Positions 14,899 to 23,984 of a DNA stretch of 64,000 bases are shown piece by piece. The DNA is taken from positions 151,728 through 215,727 of the forward strand of contig SFOX01000003.1 in assembly GCA_004552305.1 (NCBI GenBank), in the 5' to 3' direction. The position numbers and the translations under genes are program-made. The DNA is from Subdoligranulum variabile. Lineage in GTDB: Bacteria; Bacillota; Clostridia; Oscillospirales; Ruminococcaceae. Below the pieces are notes generated by a model. The model worked only from the letters and a program-made list of their open reading frames with translations, was not told where the DNA came from and ran no database searches. The stretch's first letter is position 1; every line of letters begins with the position of its first letter.

Positions 14899-17800
14899 AT
14901 GCCTAGCAAACGTACTAACGATTCGGTGGACCGCATCCTGCAGGAGCTGAGCGTCCAGCAGACCGCGGCCGGTGTATCGGAAACGGTGACCGACCACCAG
15001 ATCGACGAGATCCTGCGCAGCGTGGGGATATCCTCGGCACCGCTGAGCGACGCCTCCGTTGCGTCCGACAATCTGGTTTTTGCCGAGCTGGAGGACACGC
15101 CCGCGCCGCGCCCCGCCGCACCGACGCAGCCCGCACCCCGCCGTACTGCGCCCCAGCCTGCCGCACAGGCACCCGCTGCCCAGTCTACTGCCCAGCCTGC
15201 TGCCCCGCGGCAGACTGTGCCGCCCCACACCGGCGGCGACACCACCAACACCAGCATCATCAAGGGCTTTCTGGTCAAGATGGCACCCGACGGCGGCGCT
15301 GCCGGTGCCGAGGCACTGAACGAGGGCAAAAACCAGTTCCAGAAATTTTTCCGGGAATCCGCCGCCGTCATCCCGGACGATAGGGGGCGCATCCGCGAAA
15401 CGGGCAAGAAAAAGCGCGGCTGGTTCGGCTTGAAGCGTGCCGAGGAAACCGAGCAGTTCGTTCCCATCAACGTCGCCCTCAGCAGCCCCCACACGCAGGA
15501 GGATGCCCCGGCTGACGCTACCCCCGCGCAGGAATATTTCCCCGATGCCGAGCCTACCCCGGTACCCGCCCCGGTTCCCACGCCCAAAACGGAAAGCAAC
15601 CCCACGCCGACTACCCGCCACGAAAGCACCTCTGTGTGGGATATGTTCCCGCGGGCGCAGCCTGCCGCGTCCTCGCCCATGGACGAGCCGCCTGTGCAAC
15701 CCGAGGACACCCGCGATGTCTGGCACAGCAAATACACCCGCCCCGCCAAGCCCGCCGCCCCGGCGCAAACGCTGGAGATGCTGCGCACCTCCTTGGCGGA
15801 TGCCGCCAAAAAGAACGACCCCGGCGCTACCGGCACGGTCTACCGCAAAAAGCGCAACACCGTGGAATTTATCCTGCACCAAAAGGTCAGCGCACCCCCT
15901 GCGCCCCGGTATCCTGCCGGGGAGCCTGCGGGCGAGCCGATCTCCCCGCCCGACACCACGGGCTTTACCCAGCAGCTGGGCGTTTCTGCGCCCGGCAGCG
16001 ACACCCAGCAGTTTTTGGCAGCCTATGATGCCGTGCGTCCCCGCCGCGAGCCGCAGCCCGAACCCACGGCAGCCCCGGAACCGCAGCCGGCAGCGGAGCC
16101 TGCGCCCGCCCCGGAACCCGCCGATGTGACCCGCCTGTTTGCCCCCGACCGCGCCCCCGATGACGTGGATCGTCTGGTGGACAGCCTGACCGGCAAGCTG
16201 CCGCCGCTTACCCACGCGCCGCAGCCCGCCGCGACCCACACCGGCTTTACGCAGGAGCTTTCCGCCCCCGCCCCGGCGGACGACACGGCAGGCTTTGTCA
16301 ACAACATTGCGCAGGTCATCAACAGCCAGTCCTCCGGCGAGGACACCGCCCGCTTTGACAGCGCCGCCGCCCGCCTGACCGACACTGCACCCGATGCGGC
16401 AGAGCAGGGGACAAATACCTTTATCGGTCTTACCGGGCTGCGCAGCAAGATGTCGCTGCCGCATCTGGGCGGTACCCCGGCGGACGAAGCCCCGGACAGC
16501 GTCACCCAGCCCTTTGATACCGCCGAGCTGCCCGTCACCCACGGGCACGAGTATGAGCGCGCCGAGGATGCCCCCGCCGTGCAAAGCCAGCTTGACGCCG
16601 GGTTGGCGCGCCAGACTGCTGCCTGCTTTATCACGCTGGCAGCCGCCGCGGCGCTGCTGACGCTGGGCATTCTGGCTGCGGCACTGCCCGCCATGCCCGG
16701 CGCGTTGGCGCTGCCGTCGGTGTATCCCGGCGTGGCGCTGGCGCTGCTGGCGGCTGCCTGTGCCGCCAACTGGCGCACCCTTGTGTCCGGTCTTGCGGGC
16801 TTTGCCAAGACCCCCACGCCGGACAGCCTTGCCATCCTGCCCGCCTTGGGCGCACTGGTGCAGTGTCTTGTGCTGCTCATCACCAAGCCCGATGCCTGCG
16901 GCACGCTGCTGGCAGGTCCCGCTGCACTGGTGCTGCTGCTCAACGCTGTCGGCAAACGGCTGCATCTTGTCACCGTGCGGGACAACTTTGCCCTTGTCAG
17001 CGCCAAGGTTGATCACGCCGTGGCGTACCGTTTGCGCGATGCCGGCGCCCTGCGCGCTGTCACCTCCGGCTTGGCGGAGCCGCATCCCAGCGTGCTGGTC
17101 AGCCGCCCCACGCAGGTGCTGCGCGGCTTTTTGGCAAACAGCGCCGCCCACGGCACCAGCGACAAAAACCAGCAGCAGTTTGCGTGGCTGGTCGGCATCG
17201 TCAGCCTGGCAGGGGGGCTGTTTACCCTGATTTCCACCAAGGATGCCGCCGCTGCCGCCTGTATTTTGGCAATGATCCCCTGTTTCTGCGCACCGCTGGC
17301 GGGCACGCTGCTTTCCGCCTTGCCGGAGCATAAGATGCAGCGCAGCGCCGCCCAGGTGGGCGCGGTCATTCCCGGCTGGCGCAACATCCGCCAGCTCGGG
17401 CGCATCAACGTGCTGCAGGTCGCCGCGCGGGATCTTTTCCCCGCGGGGTGCATCTCGCTTGTGGGCATCAAGCCCGTCAAGCCGGAGCATATCGACCTTG
17501 CCATCGTATTTGCCGCCTCGATGCTCTCTGACGCAGAGCCGACCCTGCGCGATGTCTTTTTGAATATGCTGGGCGGCAACCGCAGCCTGCTTGCCAAGGT
17601 CGAGGACCGCGAAGCCGTCTACGGCAAGGGGTACATCGGCTGGGTGCGCAAGCAGCGCATTCTGATCGGCAACCGCAAGCTGATGCAGGACTACGGCATC
17701 AAGATCCCCGGCGCGGAATTTGAGCAGCACCACACGGTCAACCAGCGCCGCATCATCTATCTGGCAGTGGCAGGCAAGCTGTTTGCCATGTTCCAGGTGG

Positions 17801-18252
17801 CATACCGCAGCGACCCCGACACCGCCGCCGTGCTGGAGGGGCTGCACCGCGAAGGACATTCGCTGCTGGTGGACTGTGACGACTTCAACGTCGATGCCCG
17901 CCTGCTGGAAACCGTCTACAGCCTGCCCACCGGCTCGGTCAAGGTGCTGAACACCGCCGAGCGCACCGTCCTTGCCCCGTCGGTGGCATGGCTGCCGGAA
18001 AGTGAGGGCAATATGCTGCACTTGGGCAGCTTTGCCAGCTTTGTCGGCGGCTTGGAGGCTGCCGCCGGTGCCGCCGAGGGCGAGCGCAAATCCGCCTACA
18101 TCGTCACCGCGTCGGTTCTGCTCAGCTGTGCGCTCAGTGTGCTGTTCACGCTGACCGGCGGGCTGGCTGCCATGCCGCTGCCGGGGCTGGTGCTGTACCA
18201 GCTGATGTGGTGCGCGGTTTCCTTGGCATTTTCTGTTTTTCAACGTTACTAA
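14899..18252 (+). CDS. Large membrane protein resembling a catalytically dead P-type ATPase
   Basis: A 1117-residue protein. Residues 1 to about 565 are Pro/Ala/Thr-rich and probably disordered, with repeated DTxxF-type motifs (DTTGFTQQL, DTQQFLAAY, DTAGFVNNI, DTARFDSA). From about 572 there are paired membrane helices near 575-620, 650-695 and 760-800 and two at the C-terminus. The order resembles a P1-type ATPase, and the soluble part (GKGYIGWVRKQRILIGNRKLM, then IIYLAVAGKLFAMFQVAYR) looks like its nucleotide and phosphorylation domains. The phosphorylation motif DKTGT is replaced by RDLFPAGCISL, and no TGE, TGDN or GDGxND motif is seen. Ion pumping is unlikely; a sensor or scaffold role is inferred. 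A metal exporter homologue follows by 11 nt. Confidence 0.6.
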   Translation: MPSKRTNDSVDRILQELSVQQTAAGVSETVTDHQIDEILRSVGISSAPLSDASVASDNLVFAELEDTPAPRPAAPTQPAPRRTAPQPAAQAPAAQSTAQPAAPRQTVPPHTGGDTTNTSIIKGFLVKMAPDGGAAGAEALNEGKNQFQKFFRESAAVIPDDRGRIRETGKKKRGWFGLKRAEETEQFVPINVALSSPHTQEDAPADATPAQEYFPDAEPTPVPAPVPTPKTESNPTPTTRHESTSVWDMFPRAQPAASSPMDEPPVQPEDTRDVWHSKYTRPAKPAAPAQTLEMLRTSLADAAKKNDPGATGTVYRKKRNTVEFILHQKVSAPPAPRYPAGEPAGEPISPPDTTGFTQQLGVSAPGSDTQQFLAAYDAVRPRREPQPEPTAAPEPQPAAEPAPAPEPADVTRLFAPDRAPDDVDRLVDSLTGKLPPLTHAPQPAATHTGFTQELSAPAPADDTAGFVNNIAQVINSQSSGEDTARFDSAAARLTDTAPDAAEQGTNTFIGLTGLRSKMSLPHLGGTPADEAPDSVTQPFDTAELPVTHGHEYERAEDAPAVQSQLDAGLARQTAACFITLAAAAALLTLGILAAALPAMPGALALPSVYPGVALALLAAACAANWRTLVSGLAGFAKTPTPDSLAILPALGALVQCLVLLITKPDACGTLLAGPAALVLLLNAVGKRLHLVTVRDNFALVSAKVDHAVAYRLRDAGALRAVTSGLAEPHPSVLVSRPTQVLRGFLANSAAHGTSDKNQQQFAWLVGIVSLAGGLFTLISTKDAAAAACILAMIPCFCAPLAGTLLSALPEHKMQRSAAQVGAVIPGWRNIRQLGRINVLQVAARDLFPAGCISLVGIKPVKPEHIDLAIVFAASMLSDAEPTLRDVFLNMLGGNRSLLAKVEDREAVYGKGYIGWVRKQRILIGNRKLMQDYGIKIPGAEFEQHHTVNQRRIIYLAVAGKLFAMFQVAYRSDPDTAAVLEGLHREGHSLLVDCDDFNVDARLLETVYSLPTGSVKVLNTAERTVLAPSVAWLPESEGNMLHLGSFASFVGGLEAAAGAAEGERKSAYIVTASVLLSCALSVLFTLTGGLAAMPLPGLVLYQLMWCAVSLAFSVFQRY

Positions 18253-18263
18253 AGTGAGGTTTT

Positions 18264-19127
18264 ATGGAACTTATTCTGGATGCAATGTTGGACGCCCTGA
18301 TCGACGGCGTAAAAATGCTGCCGTTTTTGTATCTGGCCTATCTTTTGATCGAATGGATCGAACGCCACCACGGCGAGCGCATTGAAAACGCGCTGGCAGG
18401 GGGTGGGCATTGGGGCTTTTTCCCCGGTGCGCTGCTGGGCTGCGTGCCGCAATGCGGTTTCAGTGCCGTGGCGTCCAACCTGTACGCCAGCCGGGTCATC
18501 ACGCCCGGCACCCTGCTGGCGGTGTTTATCGCCACCAGCGACGAAGCGATCCCCCTTTTGGCGGCAGAACCTTCGCAGTGGAGCAGCCTTGTGCTGCTGA
18601 TCGTCTGCAAGGTGATTGTTGCCATTGCGGGCGGCGCGCTGCTGGATATGCCGCTGCGCCGCGTTTTGCCGCGCTCTTTGTACGGCGGCTACGCCGGCAA
18701 CGCCGCCGATGTGGACTGCCATGAGGAGCATGAGGAGCATAGCAGTATTTTCTTGGCGGCGCTGCGCCACACGCTGGAAATTTTCGCCTTTATCTTGGTA
18801 TTCAGCTTCCTGATCGGCTTGGTATTTGAGTCCGTGGGCGAGGACGTTCTTGTTTCCGCCTTGGGCAGCATGGGGATTTTCCAGCCCATGCTTACCGCGC
18901 TGGTCGGGCTTATCCCCAACTGTGCCGCCAGTGTGCTGCTGGCGCAGCTGTATGTGCAGGGCGCCATCGGGTTCGGCAGCCTGTTCGCCGGGCTTACCTC
19001 CGGCGCCGGTGTGGGGTTGGCGGTGCTGTGGCGGGTAAACCCCAGCTGGAAGCAGAATGTATTTATCACCGGGCTTTTATGGGCGGTCGGTGCAGCGGCA
19101 GGTATGCTGCTGCAGCTCGTCCTGTAA
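18264..19127 (+). CDS. Putative manganese/heavy-metal exporter (ArsP_2-like)
   Basis: A 287-residue polytopic membrane protein. Two related halves each carry a conserved Cys-Pro or Pro-Cys element in a helix: LGCVPQCGFS (Cys60, Cys64) in the first half and GLIPNCAAS near 216 in the second. Between them is a short acidic, histidine-rich loop (CHEEHEEH, about 152-160) that looks like a metal-binding site. These are marks of the family described as a putative 10-TM heavy-metal exporter or putative manganese transporter. It starts 11 nt after the pseudo-P-type ATPase gene with GTGAGG as ribosome site, so they are very likely one operon. Confidence 0.7.
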   Translation: MELILDAMLDALIDGVKMLPFLYLAYLLIEWIERHHGERIENALAGGGHWGFFPGALLGCVPQCGFSAVASNLYASRVITPGTLLAVFIATSDEAIPLLAAEPSQWSSLVLLIVCKVIVAIAGGALLDMPLRRVLPRSLYGGYAGNAADVDCHEEHEEHSSIFLAALRHTLEIFAFILVFSFLIGLVFESVGEDVLVSALGSMGIFQPMLTALVGLIPNCAASVLLAQLYVQGAIGFGSLFAGLTSGAGVGLAVLWRVNPSWKQNVFITGLLWAVGAAAGMLLQLVL

Positions 19128-19155
19128 GTAACATTTTACACGGAGGGAACTTTGT

Positions 19156-20037
19156 ATGCAGTATTCTGTTGAGAATGAACTCTTGCGCCTGACGGTGGAC
19201 ACCCACGGTGCCGAGGCTGTCAGCGTCATCCACAAGCCCACCGGTGCCGAGCTTCTGTGGCAGGCAGACCCCGCCGTCTGGGGTCGCCACGCGCCGATTT
19301 TGTTTCCCTACACCGGCAAACTGACCGGCGGCAAGATGATTGCCAAGGGTATGGAGTACGCCGGCAGCCAGCACGGCTTTGCCCGCGATGTCGAGCATAC
19401 GCTGGTCAGCCAGACCGCCGATACCTTGGTGTTTGAGCTGCAAGCCAACGCCGAGACCCTGCCCAAATGGCCCTACGCCTTTGTGCTGCGCAGCACCTTT
19501 GCGCTGGACGGCGAAACCGTACACCACACCCTGACGGTGGAAAACCCCGTGGAGGAGCAGCTGCGCTTCGGCATCGGCTATCACCCCGCCTTTGCGCTGC
19601 CCTTTGACGACAAGCACAAGACCGAGGATTACGAGATCCGCTTTGACGGGCTGGAATCCCCGCTGTGCGTCAGCGCCATGCCCAACGGTCTGCTGAACGG
19701 GCAAAGCTATTTTCTGGCACGCAACACCGAGGTGATCCCCCTGACGGATGATTTGTTCGACAATGACAGCCACTGTATGGTCAACCTGCGCAGCGCACAC
19801 GTTTCGGTGGTCGAAAAGGACACCGGGCGCAGCGTCATCTGCGATGTGTCGGGCTTCCCATACACGCTGATTTGGTCTGCCGCCAAAAAGCCGCTGCATT
19901 TTATCTGCATCGAGCCGTGGCAGAGCCTGCCGGGCGAGGAAAACGGACCGCTGGAGTGGGAGCAGCGCCCCTGCGCCGCCAGCCTGAAACAGGGCGAAAG
20001 CTGGTCCACGACCCTTTCCACCACCTTTGTGCGGTAA
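19156..20037 (+). CDS. Aldose 1-epimerase family protein (LacX-like)
   Basis: A 293-residue beta-sandwich galactose-mutarotase-like protein. The histidine in GIGYHPAFALP (near 147) and the glutamate in FICIEPWQS (near 255) fit the catalytic pair of the family, which interconverts anomers of hexoses. It has the LacX-type N-terminus (SVIHKPTGAELLWQAD, WGRHAPILFP). A GGAGGGAAC site precedes the ATG. It follows the exporter gene by 28 nt and may be co-transcribed, without an obvious functional link. The sugar is unknown. Confidence 0.85.
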   Translation: MQYSVENELLRLTVDTHGAEAVSVIHKPTGAELLWQADPAVWGRHAPILFPYTGKLTGGKMIAKGMEYAGSQHGFARDVEHTLVSQTADTLVFELQANAETLPKWPYAFVLRSTFALDGETVHHTLTVENPVEEQLRFGIGYHPAFALPFDDKHKTEDYEIRFDGLESPLCVSAMPNGLLNGQSYFLARNTEVIPLTDDLFDNDSHCMVNLRSAHVSVVEKDTGRSVICDVSGFPYTLIWSAAKKPLHFICIEPWQSLPGEENGPLEWEQRPCAASLKQGESWSTTLSTTFVR

Positions 20038-20044
20038 TATCCTA

Positions 20045-20222
20045 TAAGGCAACACCGCACAATTCCCGCCTTACGGCTTAAGCACCGCTCCGGCGGCTGC
20101 GGCACAGCATCTGCGTTGCCAAAATGCTCGATAATACACAAAGTATTATCTGCGCTTTTGGCTTAGCATCTGTCGCACCTCGCTCGCCGCATCGGCACTT
20201 AGAATTATGCGGTGTCACCCTA
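20045..20222. mobile_element. MITE-like palindromic element of about 178 bp
   Basis: Terminal inverted repeats of 21 bp (starting TAAGGCAACACCGCACAATT at the left; the right end reads TAGGGTGACACCGCATAATT on the opposite strand) match at 17 of 21 positions and begin with TA, which could be a target duplication. The interior has a nested hairpin (GATAATAC / GTATTATC, about 20129-20150). It encodes nothing convincing. Size, TA ends and internal symmetry fit a miniature inverted-repeat element. It sits between convergent genes. Confidence 0.6.
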
Positions 20223-20230
20223 AAACACAG

Positions 20231-20275
20231 AACCCCCTGCCTTGGCGCGTTTGCACCGGGGCAGGGGGTTTTTAC
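20231..20275. terminator. Bidirectional terminator between LacX-like gene and his operon
   Basis: CCCCCTGCC pairs with GGCAGGGGG, followed by TTTTT on the plus strand. It lies just beyond the leftward his operon's last gene and the MITE-like element. Confidence 0.75.
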
Positions 20276-20288
20276 TTTATAATTTTCG

Positions 20289-21116
20289 TTACAGCGGGCA
20301 GACGGTAAAGCCATTCTTGCCCAGCACCTGAACCTTGGTGTAGCCCAGTGCCTTCAGCTTGGCGGCGGCATCCGCAAACCCGAAGGTCAGTGCCTTGACC
20401 TCGTGGGCGTCGGCGGTGATCACCACATTGCCCGAGAGGATCAGCCACTCCTTCAGCAGCTCGTCAGAAGGGAAGTAGTCCTTGCGGAAGCCGCGGTACA
20501 CGCCGCTGGTGTTCACCTCCAGCACGCAGCGGTTGCGCGCGGCGGTCATCAGGGCAGCCTTGGCGGCAGCCAGATACCGCGGGTCGCTCTCGTCAAAGAA
20601 CTCGCCGCTGCCATTGATTTTCTTGATCAAGTCAAAATGTCCCAGAATGGTGGGCTTTTTCTCGGCAACCTTGGCAACATTGGCAAAGTATTCCTCCACC
20701 ACCGCCAAGGCATCACCGTCAAAATCGTCGTCGATGCAGGCGCGCAGATCCTCCTTGCGCCAGTCGATCTCATAATATTTCCCGGTTTTGGGTCCCTGCA
20801 CATAGTGGCAGCTGCCGATCCAGTAATCGTAGCCGGCGGGGTCGTCATCACTGTACAGATCCCACTCCAGCCCGCACAGGATATCCATCTTTTCGGCGTA
20901 GCGCTCCTTCAGCTTTTCAGCCTGCGCTTTGTACAGGGCGGTGCGGCTCTGGGTCATGCAATATTCCAGATCGTGGGCGGTGTGGCTGTGTCCCGTAAAG
21001 CCCAAGGTCTGCAAGCCATCCTTCCAAGCGGCAACGGCAAGTTCCTCAAGGGTGTTTTTTCCGTCACACAGCTTGGAGTGAACGTGTACAGAACTCTTCA
21101 AGTATTGGTCAGCCAT
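20289..21116 (-). CDS. hisK: PHP-family histidinol-phosphatase
   Basis: A 275-residue PHP-domain phosphatase. Metal-binding motifs HVHSKLCDG (His11, His13) and GHSH (near 43) are visible, followed by GLEWDLYSD and a later GHFDL and TADAHE. In Gram-positive bacteria this type replaces the HisB-N phosphatase and hydrolyses histidinol phosphate to histidinol. It is the last gene of the leftward his operon and starts 2 nt after hisIE stops. The symbol follows the PHP type (also called hisJ). Confidence 0.85.
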   Translation of the reverse strand: MADQYLKSSVHVHSKLCDGKNTLEELAVAAWKDGLQTLGFTGHSHTAHDLEYCMTQSRTALYKAQAEKLKERYAEKMDILCGLEWDLYSDDDPAGYDYWIGSCHYVQGPKTGKYYEIDWRKEDLRACIDDDFDGDALAVVEEYFANVAKVAEKKPTILGHFDLIKKINGSGEFFDESDPRYLAAAKAALMTAARNRCVLEVNTSGVYRGFRKDYFPSDELLKEWLILSGNVVITADAHEVKALTFGFADAAAKLKALGYTKVQVLGKNGFTVCPL

Positions 21117-21118
21117 AA

Positions 21119-21775
21119 TTACTGCATCCTTTCTTGCTTCACCTTATGGTCGATCACGTGACGTTTTTCCAATTCCTTGGTGATATCCTGCACCGAAATG
21201 CCCAGCTCGATCATCAGAACCATAACATGGTAGGCAAGGTCGCTGATCTCGTAGACGGTTTCTTCCTTGTCGCGCTTGGCACCGGCAATGATGACCTCGG
21301 TGCTTTCCTCGCCCACCTTTTTCAGGATCTTTTCCAGCCCCTTGTTGAACAGGTAGGTCGTGTAGCTGCCCTCCTGCGGGTCGGTTTTGCGTCCCTCAAT
21401 CAGCTTGTACAGCCCCTGCCAGGTGAACTGCTTCAGCTCATCGGACAGGTACACCGGGTTGAAGAAGCAGCTTTCGGCACCGGTATGGCAGGCGGGACCG
21501 TCCTTGACGACCTCCACCACCAAGGCGTCCTTGTCGCAGTCTGCGGTGATGGACACCACACGCTGCACATTGCCGGAGGTTTCGCCCTTGCGCCAGATCT
21601 CCTGCCGGCTGCGCGACCAAAACACGGTGCGTCCCTCGGCAATCGTCAGCGCCAGCGTTTCGGCGTTCATATAGGCAAGGGTCAGCACTTCCTTAGTGTA
21701 GTGATCCTGCACGATGGCGGGAATCAAGCCGTTGGCATCGAATTGTAAGGATTGGGAATTTTCACGGATCTCCAT
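21119..21775 (-). CDS. hisIE: Bifunctional phosphoribosyl-AMP cyclohydrolase / phosphoribosyl-ATP pyrophosphatase
   Basis: A 218-residue fusion. Residues 1 to about 115 are the HisI cyclohydrolase, with the zinc and substrate region ITADCDKDALVV and the motif GPACHTG. About 120 to 205 is the HisE pyrophosphohydrolase, with helices GLEKILKKVGEESTEVIIAGAK and a DLAYH segment. Together they catalyse steps 2 and 3 of histidine synthesis. Fusion in this order is common in bacteria. It lies between hisF and hisK. Confidence 0.92.
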   Translation of the reverse strand: MEIRENSQSLQFDANGLIPAIVQDHYTKEVLTLAYMNAETLALTIAEGRTVFWSRSRQEIWRKGETSGNVQRVVSITADCDKDALVVEVVKDGPACHTGAESCFFNPVYLSDELKQFTWQGLYKLIEGRKTDPQEGSYTTYLFNKGLEKILKKVGEESTEVIIAGAKRDKEETVYEISDLAYHVMVLMIELGISVQDITKELEKRHVIDHKVKQERMQ

Positions 21776-21844
21776 AGTGAAACGCTCCTAAAATATATAA
21801 TATAGTGTACCTCTTTTGCCCGGTTTTGGCAAGAGCTATTTGTC

Positions 21845-22603
21845 TTACAGCCGCACTTCCACGCTGTTTTGGCGCAGATATTGCTTCAGTTCCCGGATTT
21901 CCAGCTGTTTTGTATGGAAAATCGACGCCGCCAGCCCGGCATCCACCGCCGGATGGTTGACAAACAGCTCGCGGAAATCTTCTTTTTTCCCGGCACCGCC
22001 GCTGGCGATAATGGGAACGGCGCAGCGTGCCGCCACGGCGTCCAGCAGCTGCCAGTCAAAGCCGTTTTTGACGCCGTCGGTGTCAATGGAATTGACCACC
22101 AGCTCGCCCGCGCCGTTTTGGACGCCCTGCTGCAGCCAGTCCAGCGCATCCAACCCGGTGTTTTCGCGCCCGCCCTTGGCAAACAGCATAAATTTGCCGT
22201 CCACACGCTTGATATCCGCCGAAAGCACCACGCATTGGTTGCCGTATTTCTGCGCCGCCGCGCTGATCAGCGCCGGGTTTTTGATGGCACCCGAATTGAC
22301 GCTGACCTTGTCGGCACCGCATTTCAGCACGCGGTCAAAATCCGCCAAGGTGTTGATGCCGCCGCCGACCGTCAGCGGGATAAATATCTGCCGCGCCACC
22401 TCGCGCAGGATATCGGTGAACAGGGCGCGTCCCTCGGCGCTGGCGGTAATGTCGTAAAATACCAGCTCGTCCGCCCCGGCGGCGTTGTAGTAGCGCGCCA
22501 TCTCCACGGGGTCTGCCAGATCCTGCAGCCCCGCAAAGTTCACGCCCTTGACCACACGCCCGTTTTTGACGTCCAAGCAGGGAATAATGCGTTTGGTAAC
22601 CAT
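21845..22603 (-). CDS. hisF: Imidazole glycerol phosphate synthase, cyclase subunit
   Basis: A 252-residue TIM barrel. The N-terminal CLDVKNGRVVKGVNF carries the first catalytic aspartate, and SADIKRVDGK and the phosphate-binding GGAG near 203 complete the HisF pattern. It uses ammonia delivered from HisH to close the imidazole ring. A 69-bp gap follows before hisIE, the largest in the operon after the first gene. Confidence 0.93.
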   Translation of the reverse strand: MVTKRIIPCLDVKNGRVVKGVNFAGLQDLADPVEMARYYNAAGADELVFYDITASAEGRALFTDILREVARQIFIPLTVGGGINTLADFDRVLKCGADKVSVNSGAIKNPALISAAAQKYGNQCVVLSADIKRVDGKFMLFAKGGRENTGLDALDWLQQGVQNGAGELVVNSIDTDGVKNGFDWQLLDAVAARCAVPIIASGGAGKKEDFRELFVNHPAVDAGLAASIFHTKQLEIRELKQYLRQNSVEVRL

Positions 22604-22617
22604 ACTTTCCCTCCGGC

Positions 22618-23334
22618 TTAGGATTGATAGCGCTGCAGCGCGGTTTTCAGGTCAATGCCGCCGATGTAAACCGACTTGCCCAAAATCGCGGCATGGCAGT
22701 GCATCGCCTGTAATTCCGCCAGTTCCTCTATGCGGGCAATGCCGCCGCTGGCGGTGATCTGCAAGTTCGGTATCTGCAAAAGTTCGCGGTACAGCGTCAT
22801 ATTGGTGCCCTGCATCGTGCCGTCGCGGGAAATATCGGTGGCAATCACCGCCTGCACGCCCGCTGCCGCGCACCGTTTGCAAAAGGCAACGCCCGGCTCG
22901 GGGGTGACTTCCTTCCAGCCGTTCACCGCCACAAAGCCGTCCTTCATATCCACGCCCACCGCAATGCGCGCGCCGTACCGCTGCGCCATTTTTTCGGTAA
23001 AGGCAAAATTCTTGACGGCGACGGTACCCAGAATGCAGCGGTCAACGCCCAAATCCAGGTACATTTTGATTCGTTCCTCGTCCCGGATGCCGCCGCCGAC
23101 CTCGATTTTCAGCCCGCCCAGCGCCGCAATGGCGGCAATGGTCCGGCGGTTGGCGGTGGTGTCATCCTTGGCGCCGTCCAAGTCCACGACGTGCAGATAC
23201 TTCGCACCTGCGTCCAAAAACTGCTTTGCCTGCGCCACAGGGTCGGCGTTGTAAACCGTCATTTGGTCGTAATCGCCTTGGAACAGCCGCACGGCTTGCC
23301 CGCCGCGCAAGTCAATGGCAGGGTAGATGTTCAT
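22618..23334 (-). CDS. hisA: ProFAR isomerase
   Basis: A 238-residue TIM barrel starting NIYPAIDLRGGQAVRLFQGD, with the catalytic aspartate in AIDLRGG and the second in ATDISRDG near 140. It isomerises ProFAR to PRFAR, the substrate of HisFH. It lies 14 nt before hisF in the transcript. Confidence 0.93.
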   Translation of the reverse strand: MNIYPAIDLRGGQAVRLFQGDYDQMTVYNADPVAQAKQFLDAGAKYLHVVDLDGAKDDTTANRRTIAAIAALGGLKIEVGGGIRDEERIKMYLDLGVDRCILGTVAVKNFAFTEKMAQRYGARIAVGVDMKDGFVAVNGWKEVTPEPGVAFCKRCAAAGVQAVIATDISRDGTMQGTNMTLYRELLQIPNLQITASGGIARIEELAELQAMHCHAAILGKSVYIGGIDLKTALQRYQS

Positions 23335-23344
23335 AGCGTCCTCC

Positions 23345-23962
23345 TCACAATTCCAGAAAGGCCTTCAGCAGCCGCAGCCCCGTGTCGCCGGATTTTTCGG
23401 GGTGGAACTGCGTGCCGTACACCAGCCCCCGCCGCACCGCGCCCGTGACCGACAGGCTGTACTCGCTGGTTGCCAGCGTGGACGCCGCGCAGTTTTTGGC
23501 GTAAAAGCTGTGAACGTAGTAGACATACTCGCCGTTTCGGATGTAGCGGAACAGCGGGTCATCCTCGTGTCCCGGCGCGATATCCAGCGCGTTCCAGCCG
23601 ATGTGCGGCACCTTTAAGGCGGGGTCCTGCAGGTCCTCGGCAAGCGGCGCCACCTCACCGGGAATCAGCCCCAGCCCCGCGTGTTCGCCGTACTCATAGC
23701 TTTTGTCAAACAAAAGCTGCATACCCAAGCAGATGCCCAGCAGTGGCTTTTTCTGCGATTCTTCGCGCAAAACCGGCACAAGCCCGGTGGCGTTCAGCTT
23801 GGCGGCGGCATCGGCAAACGCGCCCACGCCGGGCAGCAGAATGTGATCTGCGGCGCGCAGCTCCTCCGCCTTGCCGGTCACACAGACCTGCGCCCCCAGG
23901 CTTTTTACGCCGGACACCAGACTGAACAGGTTGCCCACGCCGTAATCCACAATGGCTGTCAT
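23345..23962 (-). CDS. hisH: Imidazole glycerol phosphate synthase, glutaminase subunit
   Basis: A 205-residue class I glutamine amidotransferase. The nucleophile elbow is GICLGMQLLFD (Cys near 78), and the His-Glu pair is in GTQFHPEKSG near 185. It starts VDYGVGNLFSL, typical for HisH. It feeds ammonia to HisF. The gene is in the expected order hisH-hisA-hisF. Confidence 0.93.
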   Translation of the reverse strand: MTAIVDYGVGNLFSLVSGVKSLGAQVCVTGKAEELRAADHILLPGVGAFADAAAKLNATGLVPVLREESQKKPLLGICLGMQLLFDKSYEYGEHAGLGLIPGEVAPLAEDLQDPALKVPHIGWNALDIAPGHEDDPLFRYIRNGEYVYYVHSFYAKNCAASTLATSEYSLSVTGAVRRGLVYGTQFHPEKSGDTGLRLLKAFLEL

Positions 23963-23984
23963 ACTTTCTTCCCCCTAAAATACG

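Noticed and set aside
20078..20314. 78-codon minus-strand frame across the MITE-like element
   Set aside because: It spans the inverted repeats and the terminator hairpin and has no ribosome site; it is an accident of the element's sequence.
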